The notes under the pieces were generated by a model. That model was not told the DNA's origin. It searched no databases and worked only from the letters and a program-made list of their open reading frames with translations. This document shows, piece by piece, positions 44,311 through 53,516 of a DNA stretch of 64,000 bases. The translations under genes were made by a program, and so were the position numbers. Location: contig NZ_JYGE01000003.1 in NCBI RefSeq assembly GCF_003012055.1, positions 310,001 through 374,000 on the forward strand, written 5' to 3'. The DNA comes from Peptostreptococcus russellii (GTDB taxonomy: Bacteria; Bacillota; Clostridia; Peptostreptococcales; Peptostreptococcaceae). Within the stretch, counting starts at the first letter, position 1. Each line of letters opens with the position of its first letter.

Positions 44311-46962
44311 ATGGCTAAAAAAACTAAAGGAAAAAAACCTAATAGACGTCCTAGCACTAATAAAAAACCAACAAATAGAAAAAAGAGCAAAAAGAATCCT
44401 AAAAAAATGACATTCAATTCTGAGTATCATAATTTAATATTAATATTTTTGGGTCTGTTTTTCGCTTACGGGCTATTTTCAAGTTCTGGGGCCTTAGCTC
44501 CGAGAGTAATACAAACAGTATTTAAAGGATTATTTGGAGGACTAGCGATACTGGTTCCAATAGTAATGGTCATAATTGGTGTTCTAGGATTTATTGATGG
44601 TAATGAAAAGATTGATAGATTAAGGGAAACAAAAATATCTTATATTATTGCTGTGTTTTTAATAATATATTATGGTCTAATTAATTATGCTCAGACGCCT
44701 TCCGAGGGATTAATGGATATAGATGTTATTCAAGATACTATAAAAATGGGTGTAACTAGAGAAGGTATGGGTCTTATCCCGTCATTTGTTACATACTATT
44801 TAACACATATCTTAGGTTTGATGGGAGCTTGGTTGCTGACAATATTTGCCAACATAATAGCATGTTTATCTATATTTAAGATTTCAGTTGATGATGTTTT
44901 AAATCTTATTCGTAATCCTAAAGAAGGAAAAACAAATATATTCTCTAAGTTGAAATTATTTAAGAGAAAGAATTTAGATGGCGAAAATACAGTAGACGAT
45001 GCTACTATAATTAGTAAGACTTCTTTCTTTGACAAGGTTAAAGAAAAGTTAGGGAAAAACTCTGACGAAAGTTTCGATGATGGTGTTGATGAGGGTGACA
45101 AAACAATAAAAATAGTTGGCTTTAATAAAGCAGATGATGATTATCTTGAAATTTTAGAGGGAACTCAGGGACTTTCTGACCTTGAAATACTTCAAAAACT
45201 TCAAAATGAAGAGCCTGTTTTAAATGGAATAGTGTCTGAAGAAGATATAAGTAATGAAGATAACTTGCCTGCGGAGTCACTATTTGATGATCATAATTTT
45301 GAATTTGAAAATGACTTTAATAAAGATTTTGATACAAATTCAAATACTAACTTTAATGATGGGGAATTTCAAGAAGATGGATTTAAGTCTACTAAAGAAG
45401 CTGGTGATTTTGATAAGTTGAAAAATCTTCAGAACTCAGAAAATTTAAATGCTATTTCTGATTTAAAGAAAAAGGCCTCTATAACAAGTAGAGAAGATTT
45501 AATGAATTTTAGTGAAGAAGACGGAATTGACGAAAATGAACACTTGAAATATATAGATTATAAGAAACCATCTGTATCTCTTTTAAATAAAGTAGTAAAT
45601 AAAAATGATAAAAGATCTAAGCAAAAAGTTTTAGAAAATGCAAGGCAGTTAGAGCAGACACTTAGAGATTTTGGTGTAGATGCATCTATAAATCAAGTAA
45701 CGGTTGGACCTACAATCACAAGATATGAAATACAGCCGAAGCCAGGTGTAAAAGTAAGCAAGATTGTAAACTTAACAGATGATATAGCTCTAAGTCTTGC
45801 AGCAAAGAGTATCAGAATGGAAGCACCTATACCAGGAAAGAGTGCGATAGGAATAGAAGTTCCAAATGATGAACCACAAATGGTAAGTGCAAGAGAAATT
45901 ATTGAAAGCAGTGAGTTTAATAATTTTAAATCACCACTTGCCATGGGGCTTGGAAAAGATGTTGCTGGAAATATCATAATTGGAGATATAGCTAAGATGC
46001 CACATCTACTGATAGCTGGGTCTACTGGATCAGGTAAGTCAGTGTGTGTAAACACTTTAATTACAAGTATACTTTATAAGGCTAAGCCAGATGAGGTGAA
46101 GTTAATGCTTATAGACCCTAAGGTTGTAGAGCTTGCAAACTATAATGGAATACCTCATCTATTAATACCAGTAGTAACTGATGCCAAAAAGGCTGCTAAT
46201 GCACTTTGTTGGGCAGTAACAGAGATGAATAGAAGATATAAGTTATTTGCAGATGCTCAAGTAAAAGATATTACTAGCTATAATGACAAGACGGACAATC
46301 CTCTTCCAAAGATAGTAATAATAATAGATGAGCTTGCTGACTTGATGATGGTCAGTGCAAATGAAGTAGAAGATTATATATGTAGACTTGCACAGATGGC
46401 TAGAGCGGCAGGAATGCACTTGATTGTAGCGACTCAGAGACCTTCTGTAGATGTTATAACAGGAGTGATTAAGGCCAACATACCATCAAGAATTGCATTT
46501 GCTGTATCGTCCCAGACAGACTCAAGAACTATTATTGATATGGGTGGTGCAGAAAAACTTCTAGGTAAGGGTGATATGTTATTCTATCCTCTTGGAGCGT
46601 CAAAGCCAAGAAGACTTCAAGGTGCCTTCATATCTGAAGAAGAATCTGATAGAGTAATAGAATATGTAAAAAAAGAAGCTGGAGATATAACACCAAGTTA
46701 TTTTGGTGAAATAGAAGAGTCAATATCAAATATAAATACAATTAAATCTGATGATACAGATGAATTTCTTTATGATGCGATAGAGTTTGTGGTAAACAAC
46801 GGACAAGCTTCAGCATCAATGCTTCAAAGAAAGTTTAAAATAGGATTTAATAGAGCCGCTAGATTAGTCGATGATATGGAAGAAAGAGGTATTGTTGGAC
46901 CTAGCGAAGGAAGTAAACCAAGAAAAGTTCTAATATCAAAAGAAGAGCTTTCACAATTATAA
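44311..46962 (+). CDS. ftsK: DNA translocase FtsK/SpoIIIE
   Basis: FtsK pumps chromosome DNA through the closing septum. A very basic N-terminus (Lys/Asn-rich, about 1-35) precedes about four membrane segments to residue 185. An acidic linker (about 210-430) follows, then the motor with Walker A GSTGSGKS at residues 570-577 and the Walker B region [14 protein letters not shown]. The C-terminal gamma winged-helix domain ([22 protein letters not shown]) reads orientation sites. The 883-aa length is normal. No sporulation genes accompany it, so a vegetative role is likely. Confidence 0.96.
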   Translation: MAKKTKGKKPNRRPSTNKKPTNRKKSKKNPKKMTFNSEYHNLILIFLGLFFAYGLFSSSGALAPRVIQTVFKGLFGGLAILVPIVMVIIGVLGFIDGNEKIDRLRETKISYIIAVFLIIYYGLINYAQTPSEGLMDIDVIQDTIKMGVTREGMGLIPSFVTYYLTHILGLMGAWLLTIFANIIACLSIFKISVDDVLNLIRNPKEGKTNIFSKLKLFKRKNLDGENTVDDATIISKTSFFDKVKEKLGKNSDESFDDGVDEGDKTIKIVGFNKADDDYLEILEGTQGLSDLEILQKLQNEEPVLNGIVSEEDISNEDNLPAESLFDDHNFEFENDFNKDFDTNSNTNFNDGEFQEDGFKSTKEAGDFDKLKNLQNSENLNAISDLKKKASITSREDLMNFSEEDGIDENEHLKYIDYKKPSVSLLNKVVNKNDKRSKQKVLENARQLEQTLRDFGVDASINQVTVGPTITRYEIQPKPGVKVSKIVNLTDDIALSLAAKSIRMEAPIPGKSAIGIEVPNDEPQMVSAREIIESSEFNNFKSPLAMGLGKDVAGNIIIGDIAKMPHLLIAGSTGSGKSVCVNTLITSILYKAKPDEVKLMLIDPKVVELANYNGIPHLLIPVVTDAKKAANALCWAVTEMNRRYKLFADAQVKDITSYNDKTDNPLPKIVIIIDELADLMMVSANEVEDYICRLAQMARAAGMHLIVATQRPSVDVITGVIKANIPSRIAFAVSSQTDSRTIIDMGGAEKLLGKGDMLFYPLGASKPRRLQGAFISEEESDRVIEYVKKEAGDITPSYFGEIEESISNINTIKSDDTDEFLYDAIEFVVNNGQASASMLQRKFKIGFNRAARLVDDMEERGIVGPSEGSKPRKVLISKEELSQL

Positions 46963-46983
46963 GAAATAACGGAGGAATAAATT

Positions 46984-48303
46984 TTGAAAATAGCGTTAGA
47001 ATCATTAGGATGTTCAAAAAATCTAGTAGACGCAGAAATCATGCTAGGAATATTAAATAAAAGCGGTCATCAATTAGTTGGTGAATGCGAAGATGCAGAT
47101 GTGGTAATAGTAAATACTTGTGGATTTATTGAAGATGCCAAGCAAGAATCAATTGACACAATAATAAGCTATGCAGACTTGAAAAATGAGGGTGTAATCA
47201 AATATTTATTGGTTTCAGGCTGTCTAGCCCAGAGATATACAGAAGAATTATTAGAAGAAATTCCTGAAATAGATGCCATAGTAGGAACTGGTAGTTATGA
47301 TAAGATAACAGAAGTAGTGGATAATTTAGTAGACGATGGAAAAGTAATAGAAAAAGGAGATATCAATTTTTCTTTTGATGAAGAACTTCCAAGATATATA
47401 TCAACACCACCTTATCTTGCATACTTAAAGATTGGCGAAGGATGTGACAATAACTGTACATACTGTATTATTCCAAAGCTAAGAGGAAAGTATAGAAGTA
47501 GAGAAATGGAAGACTTGATAGAAGAGGCTAAGGAACTAAAAAAATCAGGAGTAAAAGAATTAGTGGTTATAGCTCAAGATACTACTGTTTATGGAACTGA
47601 TTTATATAAAAAGCCAACTCTAGCAAAATTATTGGATGAACTAGCCAAACTTGATTTTGACTGGATTAGAGTACTTTATTCTTATCCAGAAGGAATAACA
47701 GAGGAAATAGTAGATGTTATTGCAGCTAATGATAATATATGTAGCTATTTTGATATACCTATGCAACATGCAAGTGACAGTGTATTGAAATTGATGAACA
47801 GAAAAACCTCAAAAGAAGAATTGAAATCTAAGGTAGAGATGATAAGAAATAAAATACCTGATGCAACAATTAGAACCACTTTGATAGTAGGATTCCCTGG
47901 AGAAACAGATGAGGATTTTGAAGAGTTAGTTGAGTTTGTAAAAGAAATGAAGCTTGATAGAATGGGAGCATTTAAATATTCTAGAGAGGAAGATACTGCA
48001 GCAGACAAGCTTCCTAATCATATAGATGAAGAATTAAAAACGGAAAGATTGGAAAGAATAATGATGGTTCAGCAGTCTATATCAGAAGATCTTAACCAAC
48101 TTAAGCTTGGACGTGTATATAAGACTTTGATAGAAGATAGGGTCGATGATAGCTTGTTAATAGGAAGAACTCAATGTGATGCTGAAGATATAGATAGTGT
48201 TGTATATGTAGAAACTAGAGAAGATATAGAAATCGGCGATATGGTTGATGTTGAAATAGAATCTGCATATGAATATGATCTAAAGGGTAGAATTAAAAAA
48301 TAA
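46984..48303 (+). CDS. rimO: Ribosomal protein S12 methylthiotransferase RimO
   Basis: RimO adds a methylthio group to an Asp of ribosomal protein S12. The UPF0004 N-terminal domain supplies three cluster Cys (GCSKN, NTCGF, SGCLA). The radical SAM motif is CDNNCTYC near residue 154, and a TRAM domain ends the protein (LKLGRVYKTLIEDRVDD). The 439-aa gene starts with TTG eight bases after GGAGG. It is placed between ftsK and pgsA as in other clostridia. Confidence 0.95.
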   Translation: MKIALESLGCSKNLVDAEIMLGILNKSGHQLVGECEDADVVIVNTCGFIEDAKQESIDTIISYADLKNEGVIKYLLVSGCLAQRYTEELLEEIPEIDAIVGTGSYDKITEVVDNLVDDGKVIEKGDINFSFDEELPRYISTPPYLAYLKIGEGCDNNCTYCIIPKLRGKYRSREMEDLIEEAKELKKSGVKELVVIAQDTTVYGTDLYKKPTLAKLLDELAKLDFDWIRVLYSYPEGITEEIVDVIAANDNICSYFDIPMQHASDSVLKLMNRKTSKEELKSKVEMIRNKIPDATIRTTLIVGFPGETDEDFEELVEFVKEMKLDRMGAFKYSREEDTAADKLPNHIDEELKTERLERIMMVQQSISEDLNQLKLGRVYKTLIEDRVDDSLLIGRTQCDAEDIDSVVYVETREDIEIGDMVDVEIESAYEYDLKGRIKK

Positions 48304-48328
48304 GAGTAAAAGTTATAAATTTTTATAA

Positions 48329-48365
48329 AACCTATTTTAAATAGCTATTTAAAATAGGTTTTTTT
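48329..48365 (+). terminator. Terminator of rimO, perfect 32-bp palindrome
   Basis: Bases 48329-48344 (AACCTATTTTAAATAG) are exactly complementary to 48345-48360, with a T run to 48365. The hairpin has a minimal loop. Confidence 0.93.
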
Positions 48366-48426
48366 ATAGAATTTTTATCGATAAAAAGAAATATTACACA
48401 TACTCAAAGTGAAATATGATAAACTA

Positions 48427-48489
48427 TATATACACAGTATAATCAATTAATATATTTTTATTTTAAAATTTGATTTAGCTGTGTATATA
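48427..48489 (+). promoter_or_regulatory. Large inverted repeat before pgsA
   Basis: TATATACACAG (48427-48437) pairs perfectly with CTGTGTATATA (48479-48489). Inside, AATCAA (48441-48446) pairs with TTGATT (48470-48475). It ends eight bases before the pgsA ribosome site, and a TATAAT (48438-48443) lies within the left arm side. It may be a leader hairpin or a looped operator pair. Confidence 0.55.
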
Positions 48490-48510
48490 ATAAATTAAGG
48501 AGGGATTATA

Positions 48511-49050
48511 ATGAACCTACCTAATAAACTAACGGTTTTTAGAATGTGTATGGTACCATTATTTGTATTATTTATGTACTTACCAATACCTGGAAAGTAT
48601 TTAATATCATTGATAATATTTGCCGTAGCAGCTGTTACTGATGCTTTAGATGGAAATATTGCAAGAAGGTATAATCTTGTTACTGATTTTGGTAAATTTA
48701 TGGATCCATTGGCCGATAAGCTATTAGTTATAGCAGCTCTTATATGTCTAATAGAGGTAAGACTGATTCCTGGATGGATAGTCCTTATAATTGTAGCAAG
48801 AGAGCTTGCAGTAAGCATTATGAGAGCAATAGCAGCCGCTGATGGTAAAGTAATAGCAGCTGGCGGTAGTGGTAAGCTTAAAACAATCGTACAGATGGTG
48901 TCGATAGTATTTTTACTTTTCGGTGCACATATAGATTCTTCAACTATATTAACTATAGGAACAGTACTTATATATATAGCGGCAATTCTTACTGTATATT
49001 CAGGATATGAATACTTTGCAAATAATAAGTCATTATTTGAAGATAGATAA
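48511..49050 (+). CDS. pgsA: CDP-diacylglycerol-glycerol-3-phosphate phosphatidyltransferase
   Basis: PgsA makes phosphatidylglycerol phosphate. The CDP-alcohol phosphotransferase motif is complete: D-A-L-D-G then ARRYNLVTDFGKFMDPLADK (Asp residues spaced DG..AR..G..D..D). Four to five membrane segments span the 179 aa. An AAGGAGGG site precedes ATG. cinA, common between pgsA and recA, is absent. Confidence 0.95.
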   Translation: MNLPNKLTVFRMCMVPLFVLFMYLPIPGKYLISLIIFAVAAVTDALDGNIARRYNLVTDFGKFMDPLADKLLVIAALICLIEVRLIPGWIVLIIVARELAVSIMRAIAAADGKVIAAGGSGKLKTIVQMVSIVFLLFGAHIDSSTILTIGTVLIYIAAILTVYSGYEYFANNKSLFEDR

Positions 49051-49084
49051 AATAGTTAAAAAGCTATTATATAAACACATAAAA

Positions 49085-49110
49085 CCGGTAAAGCATTAAT
49101 GTTTTACCGG
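49085..49110 (+). repeat. GC-rich hairpin after pgsA
   Basis: CCGGTAAAGCATT pairs with AATGTTTTACCGG over 13 bp with one G-T pair. There is no T run on the + strand; on the - strand TTTTATG follows. It is probably a 3' end or RNA-stability element, with terminator strength uncertain. Confidence 0.55.
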
Positions 49111-49244
49111 AAATTTATGGATTTTAAATTAAAATTTTTATAAAAAAATAAAAGTCTCAAAAAAAGGACCATAAAAAAATAAAAATGACTATATAATATA
49201 TAGTATTGTAGTTTGAGATTAGCAAATCAAAAAGTATTCATTAA

Positions 49245-49260
49245 AAGAACAAATGTTCTT
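49245..49260 (+). promoter_or_regulatory. LexA (SOS) box of recA
   Basis: AAGAAC-AAAT-GTTCTT is a perfect palindrome of the Gram-positive GAAC-N4-GTTC type. Its right end overlaps the -35 box at 49259, so LexA binding would block polymerase. Confidence 0.88.
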
Positions 49261-49287
49261 GACTAAGAGGGAAGTAATAGGTATAAT
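49259..49287 (+). promoter_or_regulatory. Sigma-A promoter of recA
   Basis: TTGACT at 49259-49264, a 17-bp spacer, and TATAAT at 49282-49287. The start would be near 49294, about 43 nt before the recA ATG. Confidence 0.88.
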
Positions 49288-49336
49288 ATGTTATATAATG
49301 AACGTGTGTTTATATAACATAAGAAAGGATAGTATT

Positions 49337-50425
49337 ATGACAATAGATAAAAATAAAATGGATGCCCTAAATGATGCACTAGGAAAAATTGAAAAGGAAT
49401 ACGGAAAAGGGTCTGTAATGAAACTTGGAGAAACAACTTCTCTTGAAATAGATGCAATATCAACAGGATCAATAGGTCTTGATATAGCTTCAGGAATAGG
49501 TGGTTTACCTAGGGGAAGAATAATAGAGGTGTATGGCCCAGAATCTTCTGGTAAGACAACAGTTGCTCTTCATTGTATAGCAGAGGCTCAGAAAAAAGAT
49601 GGAATAGCAGCTTTTATAGACGCAGAGCATGCACTAGATCCGGTATACGCAAGAGCTCTTGGAGTAGACGTTGATAACCTTGTAATCTCTCAGCCAGATA
49701 CAGGTGAACAGGCACTAGATATTGCAGAATCACTAATAAGATCAGGCGCAATTGATATATTAGTAGTGGACTCTGTTGCAGCCTTGGTTCCAAAGGCAGA
49801 AATAGAGGGCGATATGGGAGATTCTCATATTGGTCTACAGGCAAGACTTATGTCTCAAGCTCTTAGAAAGTTAACAGGTTCTATAAAGAAGTCAAACTGT
49901 GTTGTTATCTTTATCAATCAGTTAAGAGAAAAAGTTGGTGTAATGTTTGGTAATCCAGAAACTACAACTGGTGGTAGAGCCTTAAAGTTCTTCTCAAGTA
50001 TGAGAATAGAAGTAAGAAGAATTGATAGTATCAAACAAGGCGATAAGATGCTAGGAAGTAGAACCAGAGTTAAAATAGTAAAAAACAAGGTTGCACCTCC
50101 ATTTAAACAAGTGGAGTTTGACATCATGTACGGAACAGGAATATCTAAGACTGGTGATTTACTTGATGTGGCGGCAGGTATAGATGTAATTAAAAAAGCT
50201 GGTGCTTGGTATAGCTATAATGATGAAAAAATGGGTCAAGGTAGAGAAAATTCAAAGAGATTCCTTGAAGAAAATGAAGATATAGCTAGAGAAATAGATG
50301 CAAAGGTAAGAGAATACTATGGCCTAGAATTTGATCCGACTGCTAACATAAGTAGCACTGAATTAGAAGAAGAAAAATCAGAAGGGGCAGCGAATTCTAA
50401 AAAGGAAAATAAGAAAGAAGCTTAA
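49337..50425 (+). CDS. recA: Recombinase RecA
   Basis: RecA forms filaments on single-stranded DNA for strand exchange and SOS induction. Walker A is GPESSGKT at residues 67-74; FIDAEHALD, the L1/L2 loops ([30 protein letters not shown]) and an acidic/Lys tail are all present. The frame is open upstream to 49253, but that stretch contains the promoter, so ATG 49337 with AAGAAAGGA is the start (362 aa). SOS control is indicated by the LexA box. Confidence 0.98.
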   Translation: MTIDKNKMDALNDALGKIEKEYGKGSVMKLGETTSLEIDAISTGSIGLDIASGIGGLPRGRIIEVYGPESSGKTTVALHCIAEAQKKDGIAAFIDAEHALDPVYARALGVDVDNLVISQPDTGEQALDIAESLIRSGAIDILVVDSVAALVPKAEIEGDMGDSHIGLQARLMSQALRKLTGSIKKSNCVVIFINQLREKVGVMFGNPETTTGGRALKFFSSMRIEVRRIDSIKQGDKMLGSRTRVKIVKNKVAPPFKQVEFDIMYGTGISKTGDLLDVAAGIDVIKKAGAWYSYNDEKMGQGRENSKRFLEENEDIAREIDAKVREYYGLEFDPTANISSTELEEEKSEGAANSKKENKKEA

Positions 50426-50477
50426 AGAAGAGTTGCTTATATAATAGAAAAAAATAAATCAAAAAATATATTATTTT

Positions 50478-50521
50478 ATGGTGTGGGCTAGAAAATTCTT
50501 TCTTTTCCACACTATTTTTTA
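50478..50521 (+). terminator. Terminator of recA
   Basis: ATGGTGTGG pairs with CCACACTAT (one G-T), enclosing an AGAAA/TTTCT inner stem, followed by TTTTTT. Confidence 0.85.
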
Positions 50522-50609
50522 TATTTAAAAATTAATCTTTAAAGCCTTAAAATAGTTCATATGTGAACCTTTTCCAAGCTTTTATATTTATCATAATATT
50601 TTTATTCAA

Positions 50610-50638
50610 TTGACATAAGCAGTAAAAAATAATAAAAT
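50610..50638 (+). promoter_or_regulatory. Sigma-A promoter of rny
   Basis: A perfect TTGACA (50610-50615) and TAAAAT (50633-50638) with a 17-bp spacer. The start is expected near 50645, giving a leader of about 120 nt. Confidence 0.8.
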
Positions 50639-50643
50639 AAACA

Positions 50644-50660
50644 TATAGGTATGACCTATA
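50644..50660 (+). promoter_or_regulatory. Perfect dyad at the rny transcription start
   Basis: TATAGGT-ATG-ACCTATA is a perfect 7-bp-arm palindrome exactly where transcription should begin. It could be an operator for an unknown repressor or a 5'-terminal RNA hairpin. A second hairpin (AGCATTTT/AAAATGCT, 50695-50716) follows in the leader. Upstream, 50555-50568 holds a near-palindrome GTTCATATGTGAAC. Confidence 0.5.
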
Positions 50661-50760
50661 CTTTTAATTTATGACTTTTTAATAAAAAAGCTAGAGCATT
50701 TTTGCATTAAAATGCTTTCAAAAAGAATTAGAACATTGAAAACAGAATAGTACAAAGGAG

Positions 50761-52308
50761 GTGGACACAATTATAGTATATATTATATTAACAGCAGTAA
50801 TTGCTATAGTATTAGGACTATTAATTGGTTATGTTATCAGAAAAAATATCTCTGAAGCTAAGTTGGGACAGGCTGAAAGTCTAGCAAAAGAAATAATTGA
50901 AAAAGCCAACAGAGATTCTGAAACAGTTAAGAAAGAAAAACTTCTTGAAGCGAAAGAAGAAATTCATAGATTACGTACTGAAGGAGAGAAAGAAAACAAG
51001 GAAAGAAGAAACGAAGTACAGAAATATGAAAAGAGAGTTTTGCAAAAAGAGGAAAATTTAGATAGAAAGGTTCAGTCTTTGGAACAGAAAGAAATTTCTT
51101 TATCAAAGAAAAATGAAGCGGTATCTAAGAAGGAAAAAGAAGTAGAAGAAATTAAGGAAAGACAACTTCAAAAATTGGAGAGTATTTCTGGATTTACGAC
51201 AGAAGAAGCTAAAGAGATTATTCTTTCCAATGCTGAGAGAGATGTTAGAAGAGAAATGTCTCTTATGATTAAGGAAAAGGAATCACAGGCAAAGGAAGAA
51301 GCTGATAAGAGAGCTAAGGAAATTATAGGATATGCTATTCAAAAGTGTTCAGCAGATCACGTAGCAGAGACAACAGTCTCAGTAGTCAATCTACCTAATG
51401 ATGAAATGAAGGGTAGAATAATCGGAAGAGAAGGTAGAAATATTAGAGCTTTAGAAACATTGACAGGCATTGATTTAATTATAGATGATACTCCTGAAGC
51501 TGTAATATTATCTGGATTTGATCCAATAAGAAGAGAAGTTGCAAGAATAGCACTTGAAAACCTAATCAGCGATGGTAGAATACATCCAGCAAGAATAGAA
51601 GAAATGGTTGAAAAGGCTAAAAAAGAAGTTCAAGATATTATTAAAGAAGCTGGTGAGCAGGCTATGTTTGATACTGGCGTGCACGGATTACATCCAGAGC
51701 TAGTTAAGTTACTAGGTAGATTAAAGTACAGAACTAGTTACGGCCAAAATGTATTAAAGCACTCTATAGAAGTTTCTATATTGGCAGGAATAATGGCCGA
51801 AGAAATCGGTGCTGATGTGAAGTTAGCCAAGAGAGCAGGTCTTGTTCATGATATAGGTAAGGCAGTAGACCACGAAATTGAAGGAACACATATAGAAATA
51901 GGAATGGATCTACTTAAGAAGTACAAGGAATCAAAGGATGTTATACATGCTATGAGTACTCATCACGGGGACTATGAACCTCAGTCTGTAGAAGCAGTTC
52001 TTGTTACTGCTGCAGATGCTATTTCAGCTGCTAGACCAGGGGCTAGAAGAGAAACTCTTGAAGCATATATCAAGAGACTTGAAAAGCTAGAAGAAATTAC
52101 AAATTCTTATGAAGGTGTAGAAAAATCATTTGCTATCCAAGCGGGTAGAGAAGTGAGAATTATGGTTAAGCCAGAAGAAATTAATGATGAAGAAATACAT
52201 TTATTGGCTCGTGATGTGACAAAGAGAATTGAGGATGAACTTGATTATCCAGGTCAGATCAAGGTTAGTATAATAAGAGAAACTAGAGCAACTGACTATG
52301 CAAAATAG
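50761..52308 (+). CDS. rny: Ribonuclease Y
   Basis: RNase Y is a membrane-anchored endonuclease that starts mRNA decay. An N-terminal membrane helix (about residues 4-25) leads into a coiled coil to about 175. A KH domain follows with [19 protein letters not shown], then an HD domain with [18 protein letters not shown] at 50761 opens the frame but lies inside the ribosome site GGAGGTGG; the codon eight bases after GGAGG is ATT at 50770, giving an N-terminus like other RNase Y proteins (512 aa). A non-canonical AUU start is therefore possible. spoVS, which lies downstream of rny in many spore formers, is missing. Confidence 0.95.
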   Translation: MDTIIVYIILTAVIAIVLGLLIGYVIRKNISEAKLGQAESLAKEIIEKANRDSETVKKEKLLEAKEEIHRLRTEGEKENKERRNEVQKYEKRVLQKEENLDRKVQSLEQKEISLSKKNEAVSKKEKEVEEIKERQLQKLESISGFTTEEAKEIILSNAERDVRREMSLMIKEKESQAKEEADKRAKEIIGYAIQKCSADHVAETTVSVVNLPNDEMKGRIIGREGRNIRALETLTGIDLIIDDTPEAVILSGFDPIRREVARIALENLISDGRIHPARIEEMVEKAKKEVQDIIKEAGEQAMFDTGVHGLHPELVKLLGRLKYRTSYGQNVLKHSIEVSILAGIMAEEIGADVKLAKRAGLVHDIGKAVDHEIEGTHIEIGMDLLKKYKESKDVIHAMSTHHGDYEPQSVEAVLVTAADAISAARPGARRETLEAYIKRLEKLEEITNSYEGVEKSFAIQAGREVRIMVKPEEINDEEIHLLARDVTKRIEDELDYPGQIKVSIIRETRATDYAK

Positions 52309-52332
52309 ATAAAATTGAATATAATTTTATTC

Positions 52333-52369
52333 AGCCCCAAAAGTTATTTAATAGCTTTTGGGGCTTTTT
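52333..52369 (+). terminator. Terminator of rny
   Basis: AGCCCCAAAAG and CTTTTGGGGCT are perfect 11-bp arms, followed by TTTTT. Confidence 0.95.
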
Positions 52370-52460
52370 AATTTTAATATGTTTGCAATCTTTTGATAAT
52401 GGGAAAGTATATTAAAAGAGGATAAATTTTTAGTGTATAGAAATTGATGAGGAGGAAAAT

Positions 52461-53159
52461 ATGATTTTAAAATATATATATCACAGTTCTTTTCTTTTAG
52501 AGATGGAAGATTGTTCATTTATTTTTGATTATTACAAAGGTGATATTCCAGAAATAAATAGGGATAAGAAGTTATATGTGTTTAGTACACATGCACACGA
52601 TGACCATTACAATGAAAAGATTTTTGAATTGTTTGGAGGCTATAAAGATGTTGAATTTATATTATCAGATGATATAGAAGTAAAAAATCCAGAGTTTAAA
52701 AAATTGGCAAAGTTTATATCTATTAATTCAAAATATGATATAGGTCAGATAAGTATTGAAACTTTTGAAAGCACTGACGAAGGTATAGCAGTTATGATAG
52801 AAACTGATGGCAAGACTATATATCATAGCGGGGATCTAAATTGGTGGACTTGGCAAGGATTTGAAAGTGAAGAAGAATACCAAAATATGACAAATAGATT
52901 TAAAAAAGAAATATCTAAGATGAAGGGTAGAAATATAGACTTAGCAATGATGGTTTTAGATAGCAGGCAGGGAGAGAGATTTGATTGGGGTATGAAATAT
53001 TTTTTGGAAAATACCAATACGGCTTATGTTGCTCCTATGCACTGTTGGAATAAGTTTGAAGTAATTCAAAAATTCAAGGATAAACATCCTGAATTAGCAT
53101 CAAAAACTATTATGATAGATACTCACAAGATAGAGAAAGAAGGATACTCAATAGATTAG
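52461..53159 (+). CDS. Metallo-beta-lactamase-fold hydrolase
   Basis: This 232-aa protein has the metal motif HAHDDH at residues 44-49 and further ligands in YHSGDLNWWTW and APMHCWNKF. It belongs to the MBL-fold group of short, single-domain hydrolases near the UlaG/L-ascorbate lactonase-like branch, but substrate cannot be assigned. A GGAGG site precedes ATG. It is a single-gene unit between two terminators. Confidence 0.82.
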   Translation: MILKYIYHSSFLLEMEDCSFIFDYYKGDIPEINRDKKLYVFSTHAHDDHYNEKIFELFGGYKDVEFILSDDIEVKNPEFKKLAKFISINSKYDIGQISIETFESTDEGIAVMIETDGKTIYHSGDLNWWTWQGFESEEEYQNMTNRFKKEISKMKGRNIDLAMMVLDSRQGERFDWGMKYFLENTNTAYVAPMHCWNKFEVIQKFKDKHPELASKTIMIDTHKIEKEGYSID

Positions 53160-53516
53160 ACTTTTAAAAGCTTATTGGAAAGTGAAATTCTTTCTTATAA
53201 AATTTTAATAAAACTATAAGCAAGTTTTAACTTTGATAGTATAATGAAAATACCTATATCTAATTTTAGATATAGGTATTTTTGAATTTAATATACTATA
53301 AATAATAATTAAAATTATAGCTGTATAAATTATAGTCAAGATAACTAGAAAAAAAACTCAAAAGGTATTATACTAATTACTAGATGTTTAAAATTTTAGA
53401 ATATGATTTATGTATTGAGATTTAATATATAATAAATAATTTTTATATTCTTAATGGAAGATTAGATAGTGCATTAAGGATATATTTATATTAATAATAA
53501 AAGGAGAGGGGGATAT
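53160..53516 (+). other. 357-bp gene-free region before polC
   Basis: It holds a small GAAAG/CTTTC hairpin (about 53178-53194), a strong terminator (53249-53283) and then about 230 bases of AT-rich DNA with several TATAAT-like words (for example 53428-53433) but no properly spaced -35. The polC promoter must lie here but I cannot place it. Confidence 0.6.
53249..53283 (+). terminator. Terminator downstream of the MBL-fold gene
   Basis: AATACCTATATCTA and TAGATATAGGTATT are perfect 14-bp arms around a 4-nt loop, followed by a T run. The distance of 90 nt from the stop codon gives a long 3' untranslated region. Confidence 0.92.

Noticed and set aside
49253-49336. 28-codon N-terminal extension of recA
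   Set aside because: The stretch contains half of the LexA box and the whole sigma-A promoter, so it is untranslated.
50555-50568. GTTCATATGTGAAC read as a second LexA box
   Set aside because: The half-sites are inverted relative to GAAC-N4-GTTC and one pair mismatches; it is at most an unrelated dyad.
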